Shown: positions 18,330 through 25,900 of the stretch, piece by piece | How positions within the stretch are numbered: the stretch's first letter is position 1 | Layout of the letters: each line of letters starts with the position of its first letter | Origin: an uncultured Cohaesibacter sp. | GTDB taxonomy: Bacteria; Pseudomonadota; Alphaproteobacteria; Rhizobiales; Cohaesibacteraceae | DNA: 64,000 nt | Reading direction: 5' to 3' | Assembly (NCBI RefSeq): GCF_963676275.1 | Contig: NZ_OY781091.1 | Coordinates: 1,652,775-1,716,774 of the forward strand | The notes under the pieces: generated by a model | What the model saw: only the letters and a program-made list of their open reading frames with translations | Told to the model about the DNA's origin: nothing | The model's database searches: none | Position numbers and translations under genes: made by a program

Positions 18330-18724
18330 TTCATCATTCCCCGGGCTATGGATCCTGTCTTTGACCTATAGGTTAGCTGGCTAGCGCTGTCCTTGGATCA
18401 AGTCAACGCTTTCTCTGTATCAAATTGCATTCGCCCAATTCAGGCCAAGGGAAATGCGCTATAGCATACCCGATCTCTTGTGATGCCATCGGCGATATCA
18501 CGCTCCGCGCCGTGCCCGAAATGGCGGCAGATGGACAGCAGAGGGCAAAATTACGAATTTTTCACGGCAAAACCCCTCAAAGCGCCCATTCTTGCGCCTT
18601 GCTAGTCTTTCCTATCGCGTTTCAGTTGGCTAATGTCCGGCTCAATCTTTATCGATTGTACCGCTCGCAACCAAAAAGGGATCGCGGGCGGACAATATTT
18701 GTTCGAGTGAAAAGAAACAGACCC
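18330..18724. other. Intergenic region upstream of purU
   Basis: The purU frame is open back to 18425, but that 100-codon extension has no similarity to the ACT-domain start of PurU and is treated as noncoding. Promoters for the divergent flavoprotein gene and purU must lie here. I see no riboswitch-like structure. Confidence 0.5.
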
Positions 18725-19597
18725 ATGAGCATGATTTTGAAAATGACATGCCCCGATCAGCCCGGTGTCGTGGCTGATCTGAGCGCACGTCTCCTGTCCT
18801 TCGGATGCAACATTCTGGAGAGCAACCAGTTTTTTCAGCCAGCTGCGGATTCAAATCGGGAAGACGGTCTTGGTTCTTTCTTCATGCGCGTTGTTCTGGC
18901 AACTCCGAAAGGGCTCGATCTGGCATCGCTGCAAAATTCGATTGATCAGTTTGCCGAGAAATTCGATGCCAATATCTCCCTGCAGCCTGCGGAGAAGCAG
19001 GTCGCAACCATCCTGATGGTTTCCAAATTCGATCACTGCCTGCAGGATATTCTCTATCGTGTGCAGAAGGGGACCCTGCCGCTGGACATCAAGGCCGTGG
19101 TTTCCAACCATGCCGACAGCCGCAACACGGTCGAACGCCTCGGTATTCCTTTCTATCTCTGGCCTGTGACCAAGGAAAACAAGGCCGAGCAGGAAGCCAA
19201 GATGAATGAACTGGTCGAGCGAACCGGTGCTGAACTCATCGTACTGGCGCGTTATATGCAGATTCTGTCTGATGATCTCTCCCGACGGCATTTCGGCAAG
19301 ATCATCAACATTCACCATTCCTTCCTGCCAGCCTTCAAGGGAGCCAAGCCATATCATCGCGCTTGGGAGCGGGGCGTCAAGCTGATCGGTGCCACGGCCC
19401 ATTATGTGACACCGGATCTGGATGAAGGCCCGATCATCGAGCAGGATACCGAGCGGGTGAACCACGCTTACAATCCCGATGAACTGGTCAGCCGCGGTCG
19501 CGATATCGAAGCGCGTGTACTCTCCCGCGCCTTGCGGCTGCATGCTGAGGGGCGTGTCTTTATCGACGGCAACCGCACGGTCGTGTTCAGCAAATAG
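18725..19597 (+). CDS. purU: Formyltetrahydrofolate deformylase
   Basis: PurU hydrolyses 10-formyl-THF to THF and formate, balancing one-carbon pools and supplying formate to PurT. The start is ATG 18725 (MSMILKMTCPDQPGVVADLS), giving 290 residues against about 280 in E. coli. It has an N-terminal ACT domain (about 3-80) and a formyltransferase domain with KIINIHHSFLPAFKGAKPYH (about 194-213; catalytic Asn and His) and the Asp in YVTPDLDEGPIIEQD. A strong terminator follows, so it is monocistronic. Confidence 0.95.
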   Translation: MSMILKMTCPDQPGVVADLSARLLSFGCNILESNQFFQPAADSNREDGLGSFFMRVVLATPKGLDLASLQNSIDQFAEKFDANISLQPAEKQVATILMVSKFDHCLQDILYRVQKGTLPLDIKAVVSNHADSRNTVERLGIPFYLWPVTKENKAEQEAKMNELVERTGAELIVLARYMQILSDDLSRRHFGKIINIHHSFLPAFKGAKPYHRAWERGVKLIGATAHYVTPDLDEGPIIEQDTERVNHAYNPDELVSRGRDIEARVLSRALRLHAEGRVFIDGNRTVVFSK

Positions 19598-19651
19598 CCA
19601 CGCCTGGCAGCCTTGGACAATAGTCCCGGGCCGCTTTGAGACAATTATAAG

Positions 19652-19690
19652 ACCGGCTTTCAGACATTGTCTGATGGCCGGTTTTATTTT
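19652..19690 (+). terminator. Intrinsic terminator after purU
   Basis: ACCGGC (19652-19657) pairs with GCCGGT (19677-19682) and encloses an inner CAGACA/TGTCTG stem (19661-19673). TTTTATTTTG follows. Confidence 0.85.
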
Positions 19691-19736
19691 GTTTTCTTCA
19701 AATATAGGCAGATTGAAACGTTTCAAGGCCCCAGCG

Positions 19737-19774
19737 ACCATACCGCACCAAATCTGGGGGAGGTGCGGTATGGT
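19737..19774. repeat. 13-bp perfect inverted repeat upstream of tetR
   Basis: ACCATACCGCACC (19737-19749) and GGTGCGGTATGGT (19762-19774) are perfect complements around a 12-base spacer. No T-run follows on either side, so it is not a simple terminator. It could be an operator, an RNA hairpin or a remnant of a mobile unit. Confidence 0.8.
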
Positions 19775-19858
19775 CTATGGCATATTTCCGTGGGTCTAGT
19801 GGGGACTAAAACAGGAAACTTATGCCATTTCTGATTAGACAATCCCGGGGAGAAAACA

Positions 19859-20008
19859 ATGGATGGCCATATTTTAAGCTCATATGCCTTACATGCAGAA
19901 AGAATAAACTCTCCGACGAATCTTGCTATAAAAGCCCTCATGCATAGAGCTATGCATTTTGGTCATTCCTCCGGGATCGCCCAAAAAAGGCAAGAACAAA
20001 TTCCCTAA
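19859..20008 (+). CDS. Possible 49-residue small protein upstream of tetR
   Basis: An ATG at 19859 is preceded by GGGGAG with about 7 bases of spacing and opens a 49-codon frame (MDGHILSSYALHAER..., ending KRQEQIP). The product is hydrophilic, without cysteines or an obvious signal. Codons such as TTA, ATA and AGA are more frequent than in neighbouring genes, which argues against a well-expressed native gene. I do not recognise it. It may be chance, or a short transferred or leader gene in front of tetR. Confidence 0.2.
   Translation: MDGHILSSYALHAERINSPTNLAIKALMHRAMHFGHSSGIAQKRQEQIP
19940..19957. repeat. 18-bp palindrome upstream of tetR
   Basis: ATGCATAG (19940-19947) and CTATGCAT (19950-19957) are perfect complements around AG. 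It lies inside the possible small ORF, about 110 bases before the tetR start. Confidence 0.7.
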
Positions 20009-20030
20009 TAAGCGAAGGCCAGCCTTTGTG

Positions 20031-20046
20031 TAGACCGAATGGTCTA
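20031..20046. promoter_or_regulatory. Probable TetR-family operator
   Basis: TAGACC-GAAT-GGTCTA has perfect 6-bp arms around a 4-base centre and ends 16 bases before the tetR start codon. The form and position are typical of autoregulation by TetR-family repressors; binding itself is inferred. Confidence 0.65.
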
Positions 20047-20062
20047 GTGCTGTAAAGACATA

Positions 20063-20695
20063 ATGATGGAACATTCCACATATCATAAACTGGTGATCGC
20101 AGCAGCTAACCTATTGCGGCAAAAAGGCTATGCGGGTACTGGCATTTCTGACATTCTTAAAAATGCGGATGTGACGCGCGGTTCGCTATATCATCATTTC
20201 CCCGGAGGCAAGAGCGATCTTGCCATTGCTGCAGCGCACTATTCGGCAGATCAGCTTCTCAGGCATATCGAGGTGGCTTGTAAAAAGGCCCATGCTGCGG
20301 GCGGCGATTATCAGGATGCGATGATCGAGCTATGCAAAAAAATCTATGAAATCTACGAGTCGAACGTAAACTGGCGCTTCATGACAGTGTCGGCCACCTT
20401 GCAGGATGGCGGCAAAAGAAATGAGTTATTCTCCAGGGAAGCGCGCAAGCTTGGCGAGAAGATAAAGCTGAAAGCCATTGCCGAAGGTGCCAAATTCGGC
20501 CTCTCAGAAGAAGAATCCTACATGCCCCTGCGCAAGGCGATGCTTATGCTCGAAGGGGGCTGGCTGCTTGGCAGGGTGCAGAATAATCCTCTGCCAATGC
20601 AATGGGTGCTCCAGTTCGTTGAAGAGGAAAAAAAGCTTCAGGAAATGCGCAGCCAGCTGTCAGCCACACTCGTTCATGACTATAGCCAGCCTTGA
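20063..20695 (+). CDS. TetR/AcrR family transcriptional regulator
   Basis: The 210-residue protein has an N-terminal TetR HTH (about 7-55; GTGISDILKNADVTRGSLYHHFPGGKSDL) and an all-helical ligand domain of the LmrA/YxaF type, whose C-terminus (about 100-195) is diagnostic of that subgroup. The likely role is a repressor released by a small hydrophobic ligand. A perfect palindrome lies 16 bases upstream of the start. The gene downstream (pbpC) is convergent, and no transporter or oxidoreductase is adjacent, so targets other than itself are not visible. Confidence 0.9.
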   Translation: MMEHSTYHKLVIAAANLLRQKGYAGTGISDILKNADVTRGSLYHHFPGGKSDLAIAAAHYSADQLLRHIEVACKKAHAAGGDYQDAMIELCKKIYEIYESNVNWRFMTVSATLQDGGKRNELFSREARKLGEKIKLKAIAEGAKFGLSEEESYMPLRKAMLMLEGGWLLGRVQNNPLPMQWVLQFVEEEKKLQEMRSQLSATLVHDYSQP

Positions 20696-20769
20696 GATTT
20701 GCCTGTCGCCTGCAATCTTTAGGGGTTGGGTATCAACGAGAGTATCGCCGTCAGCCGTCTGGCGCGAGT

Positions 20770-22920
20770 TCAGGGGGCAGACGGCGGCATTTGCAGAAAG
20801 ACGCTGACGCTATCGGCCCGTCCGGCTGCATCAATCACCGTCAGGGTGGACTGGCCCTGACCATCGGGCGTCCAACTGATCGAACGCCTGCGACCGTTGG
20901 CGGCAAAAACCCGGCCATTGCCCAGCCAGCGGAAGGGCGGCCTGCCATTTTGCAACTTGACGATCAGCGGCATTTGACGCCCAAGCGCTGTGCGGCTGAG
21001 TTCAATTCTGGCACCATCGGGCGGATAGCTGATGCGGGGGGCTTCTTCCGGCACAGGGGAAGATGAGGCCCACAGACCGGTCAGCTTGAATTGCTTGAGG
21101 GTCGGGGGCAGGTCGGCAAAATCCTGTTCCTGAACGCCGAGCGGTGGCTTGGAAAAGGGCGCAAGCGTCAGGCCCGAGCGGGCGAAGGCATCATACAGAA
21201 TCGGCGCAGCCGCGCTCCTGCCTGTTATGCCCGGCACGGCGCTATTGTCTGCCTTGCCCACCCAGACACCGATCACATAACGTCCGTCAAAGCCCACCGA
21301 CCATGCATCGCGATAGCCATAGGATGTGCCGGTCTTGTAGGCGATGGCCATTTTGGCAGCGCCTTGCGGCGGGGCGGCATCCTTCAGGATGTTGGTGATA
21401 TGCCAGATGGCGTCCCTGTCCAGAATGGGTGCACCCATGTTGCTGGTTGCTTGCGCCAGCGCAGATGCTTCTGCTGGCGCATCTCTTAATGTCTTGACGT
21501 ATCCGCCATTGACAAAGCCGGTATATAGCTGGGTGAGATCCCTCAGCGTAATGCCTAGCCCGCCAAGGCCGATAGCCAGTCCGACATCGCTGCCCTCAGG
21601 CATGGCAACCGTCACGTCCGCGCGCTTGAGCCGTTCCATCAGCCGGGCAGGGCCGACAGCATCAAGCAGCGCTACCGCAGGCACATTGAGAGACATCAGC
21701 AGCGCATCGCGAATGGTCACGTCGCCCTGATAGCCCATGTCGAAATTCTTCGGTTGATAGCCGCCAAAATCCACCGGGCTGTCCGTGATCCGCGTCTGCT
21801 CCCTGATCAAGCCTTCCTCGAAGGCAAGGCCATAGATGAAGGGCTTGAGCGCCGAGCCGGGCGAGCGCTGTCGCCGCGTCATGTCGATCCAGCCTGCGCG
21901 TGGCACGCTGAGATAATCCGGTGAGCCGACCTCTGCGAGAATCTCGCCGCTTTTGCCATCGGCCAGAATGAGGGCGACTGAAAGATCGGAGGCAAGCTTG
22001 CTGCTGGCATCGCGCAGCACGGCCTCCATCTTTTCCTGCAAAGCGCGGTCAAGCATTGTCTCCAGCACATGTGCGCCCGGATTTTCCCTTGTCAGGCGAT
22101 CCGCCGCATGGGCTGCCAGTTGCGGCATGGCGTGGCGAACAGCGGCCAGCGGTTTGGACGTGGCCCGCATCACCTCGCTCTGCGGCATGATGCCAGCCGT
22201 TGCCATGCGTTCAAGCACCTTGTTGCGGGCAGCAAGGGCGCGTCTGGGCGCAATATCCGGACGGCGGGCCTCGGGCGATTGCGGCAATGCCACCAGCAAG
22301 GCCGCCTCTCCAAGGCTCAATTCCTTCGGCTCCTTGGCGAAATAGGCCAGCGATGCAGCGCGGATGCCCTCAAGATTGCCGCCATAAGGGGCGAGGGTCA
22401 GATAGGCGGTCAGGATCTCCCGCTTGCTCATGCGCGCTTCCAGCTGCAAGGCGCGCAGCATTTGCCAGAATTTGGCTTTGAATGTCCGCTTCTGGCGCGG
22501 CTCCAGCAGGCGGGCCAATTGCATGGAAATGGTGGATGCGCCCGAAATGATCCGCCCGTTGGAAAGCAACTGCCAGCTGGCGCGCAGAATGGCGCGGGCA
22601 TCGATACCACCATGGCTGCTAAAGCGCTTGTCCTCATAGGTGAGCAGAATCTCGATGAATTCTGGATCGATCTGGTCAAGATCAACCCCGAGCCGCCATT
22701 GCCCGGCCTTGTTGGTATAGGCGCGCAACAGCGCTCCATCCCTGTCGATCACTTCCACCGAAAGATCGGAAAGCTTGTCCAGCGGCGGTGGATCGAGCCG
22801 GTCGAAAAGCACAAAAGCGCCAATAGCCGTCAACAGGATGAAGAGCAGCAGGCCAAAGGCAACTGCCATGCCGAAAAGCGGCTTCGGCATGGCTTTGATT
22901 TTATCGTGCAAGCTTGACAA
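20770..22920 (-). CDS. pbpC: Penicillin-binding protein 1C
   Basis: This bifunctional peptidoglycan synthase is anchored in the inner membrane. It has one membrane segment (about 16-40), a GT51 glycosyltransferase domain with catalytic YEDKRFSSHGGID (Glu96), a transpeptidase domain with S356-A-L-K359, S410-L-N412 and K529-T-G, and a C-terminal BiPBP_C domain. The start shown is TTG at 22920; an ATG at 22890 (MPKPLFGM) is an alternative. It follows the A2M gene by 17 bases. The pbpC/A2M pairing is known from many proteobacteria and is thought to link wall repair with protease trapping. Confidence 0.94.
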   Translation of the reverse strand: MSSLHDKIKAMPKPLFGMAVAFGLLLFILLTAIGAFVLFDRLDPPPLDKLSDLSVEVIDRDGALLRAYTNKAGQWRLGVDLDQIDPEFIEILLTYEDKRFSSHGGIDARAILRASWQLLSNGRIISGASTISMQLARLLEPRQKRTFKAKFWQMLRALQLEARMSKREILTAYLTLAPYGGNLEGIRAASLAYFAKEPKELSLGEAALLVALPQSPEARRPDIAPRRALAARNKVLERMATAGIMPQSEVMRATSKPLAAVRHAMPQLAAHAADRLTRENPGAHVLETMLDRALQEKMEAVLRDASSKLASDLSVALILADGKSGEILAEVGSPDYLSVPRAGWIDMTRRQRSPGSALKPFIYGLAFEEGLIREQTRITDSPVDFGGYQPKNFDMGYQGDVTIRDALLMSLNVPAVALLDAVGPARLMERLKRADVTVAMPEGSDVGLAIGLGGLGITLRDLTQLYTGFVNGGYVKTLRDAPAEASALAQATSNMGAPILDRDAIWHITNILKDAAPPQGAAKMAIAYKTGTSYGYRDAWSVGFDGRYVIGVWVGKADNSAVPGITGRSAAAPILYDAFARSGLTLAPFSKPPLGVQEQDFADLPPTLKQFKLTGLWASSSPVPEEAPRISYPPDGARIELSRTALGRQMPLIVKLQNGRPPFRWLGNGRVFAANGRRRSISWTPDGQGQSTLTVIDAAGRADSVSVFLQMPPSAP

Positions 22921-22937
22921 GGACTGTTTAACTCATT

Positions 22938-25900
22938 CTAGCGGATGACATTCACCCAGCCGCTTGCTGTTCGGGCCACCTTTTCAGGACGATACATGTC
23001 CTCGATCACGGCGGCGGGATGCATGAAGCTGCCCGGTGAAACCGCACGCACGATATAGGCAATGGTAAAGTCCTTCGGCCCTCCCTGTTCACGGTTGATC
23101 GCGGCCAGAACCCGATCATTGCGGAATTCAACATGATCGACAGTAGGCTGGGGTAGCCAGCTGTAATTCTGTTGTTCCGCGCTTTTGATCAAATGCGGAT
23201 TCTCCACCTCGAAGCCTGCCGGCAGCAGATCGCTGATCATCAGGCGCGAGGGGATGTCATCTTGCTGACTGGCCTTGATGACCACCACGAGGCGCTCATT
23301 CTGTTTGACCTCGGCTATGCTGATCGGGCTGCCATCTGGTTTGTGATAGCTGCGCGCAATGACAAGACCGTTGCCCCCGGCTGGCAGAGGCTCAACAGGT
23401 GAGGCGACTGTCGTAACGATCGCTTCCAGTGGCTTGTCGCCGCCATTCACTATCGTGACCGGGTTTTCATCGATGCTCTGGCCATCATAGCTTGCCACCA
23501 GCGGACCGGATGTCGCAACACCATTGACCGAGATGCCCAGATCCGTATCGGCCCTCGGTTGAGAGCGGGCGGCAAGCACCATCCAGGCCTGCTCCTGCGT
23601 GTTGAGCGGTCTTTCCGGATCATGGATGCGCTCGGCCAGTGCCTTCATGCCTTCAAGACTGCCGGGAGCGGGGCTGACTTCCGAGGCCAGCGCCAGCATC
23701 CCTGCCACATCACGCTGCAAACTGGAGAAGCTATAGGCCGAGCCAGACGCACTGGCCTCGCCACTGCCTTGCCATTTCTCGGCCAGCGCAAGGGCGGAGT
23801 TGAAAGCCCGTTCGGCTCTTGTCCTGTCACCATAAAGCGCCAGCGCGGCCCCCAATTGTGCCCGTCCCAAAGGCGTGTCAAAGCTCTCCAGCTTGGTCTC
23901 CAGATAATAACGCAGGTCACCGGCCGAGGCCATGCGGTTGCGCGCCAGATCATAGAGGCCATAGGCCACGCTGGCCGAATCCGTCTCCAGATTGCTCTGA
24001 TAGGCGAGGCGGTTCTTGATATTCTGAAGAGCCTGTTTCATGGCAGCTTCAGGAACGGCAAAGCCGTGTTCGCTGGCCCGTGTCAGAAAATCTGTGGCAT
24101 AGGCGGTCAGCCATGGATCATCGACATAGCCGCCGCCCCAGAGGCTGAAGCCCCCCATATCATTCTGATAGGAAAGCAGCTTGTCGATGGCCTTATGGAT
24201 GCGTTCCTGCATGGCCTTGCCCGAAAGGCTGGCAAGTTCATCGGGAAGGTTGAAGGCCAGCTCCTTGGCATAGAGCAGCGGCAGAGCGCGACTGGTGATC
24301 TGCTCGGCGCAGCCATAGGGATAGCGGTCCAGTTGCATCAGAAGCGATGCAACATCATAGCTGCCCGGCTTGGAGACCGAAACCGATAGACTGGCCCCGT
24401 GCTTTTGCAGATCGGTGAGCCATGCGGCGTCGAGTTTCAATGTCCCGCCATTCGCGTCCAGAGGAAGGCGCGCGACGCGCGTTAGCGGAAGAATGCCCGA
24501 ACGGACCGGCATCTGGGTGTCATAGAGAATGCCCAGCCCGTCACCCGCTGCAGAGGTCAGCTTGACGGTGACATCGCCCGTGCCTTCCTTCCAGCCGCTG
24601 ATCGGAACGGAAAGCGAGACCATCTTGTCCCGCTTCAGGCTGACCGTTTCGGGTGCCTTGGCTAGATCGATTGACAGGGTGTCGCTGGTGATCAGCTCGA
24701 GCAGATAGTCACCTTCAGGTGCTTCCAGATTGGTCAGCTCGATTATGGCGCGGGATTGATCCCCCGGAGCGAGCAGCTTGGGCAGGCTGACATGAACGAC
24801 GATCGGATCGCGGATGATCGCATCCTTCTCGCTGCTGCCCATGGCATCCTTTGTCCATGCCGCTGCCATCAGACGGCCCGTGCCGTTGAATTGGGGTATG
24901 TCGAAGGCAACCTCTGCCTTGCCATCGGCATCAAGGCGCACGATCCCGGAGACGAAGGCCACCAGTTCCTGTGTCGGAACTTCACCGCCAGCATCCATCT
25001 GAGGTCCGCCGCCATCGCCGCCGGTGCGCAGGGCTCCGAAAGCACCGTTGGAGCCGTCAATCAACTGGCCATACAGATCGCGGATTTCCACGCCAAGGCG
25101 CCGTTGACCGAAATAGCGAGCAACGGGGTCTGGCGTCTTGTAGCCGGTGAGATTGAGAATGCCCTCATCGACCAGAGCAACCTTGATATAGGCCTCCTGT
25201 CCAGCCTTGATGCCGTCCACCTTGACCGGCACCACCATCTGCCCGCGCGGGCGGTTGGTTTGCGGTGCATCCATGCTGATCGATAGCGCCCGCTCTTGCG
25301 GCGATAGGCTCAGCCATGAAACGCCAATGGCCCGCATCGGATTGCGCGAAGCGCCCTTGTCCGAGGGGCGGTAGAGATTGGCCAGCAGATAGGCTCCAGC
25401 GCCCCAGTCCTTCTCGACCGGAATATCAATTGTTGTACCCTCGGCCGGAATATCGACCGCAAGTGTCTTGGTGATCCGATCTGTGCCAATCGCCAGCAGC
25501 AGCTTGCCGGCAAAGCGCGGCGCGATTTTCAGCTTGGCAATGTCACCCGCCTTGTAGCTTGGCTTGTCCAGAGCCAGTTCCAGCCCGTCCGGCGTATCGC
25601 TTGAGCCAGCGCTGGCCCAACCGGCGCGGAATTCAACGCTGGTGCTATCTCCAAGGGTCAGGCGATAGCGGCCCCATTCCACCGGCAGCGACAATTTGGC
25701 AGGATCGCCTGTGCCCAGATCGATCTCTCCATCGGCCACCTTGCTTTCCAGATCCACCGCTTCTGAATACCAGCGCGAGCCGTCGCGATACCATTGATAT
25801 TGCCGCTCGATCCTGACCAGCGACCAATCCAGGCCGGATAGGCTGACGCGGCTGTTATCGGGCGCAACGGCAATCAGCTGGAATTGTGCCTCGCTATTCT

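Noticed and set aside
17094-18371. 425-codon open frame on the plus strand
   Set aside because: It is opposite the ferredoxin-reductase-type gene and has no family motif.
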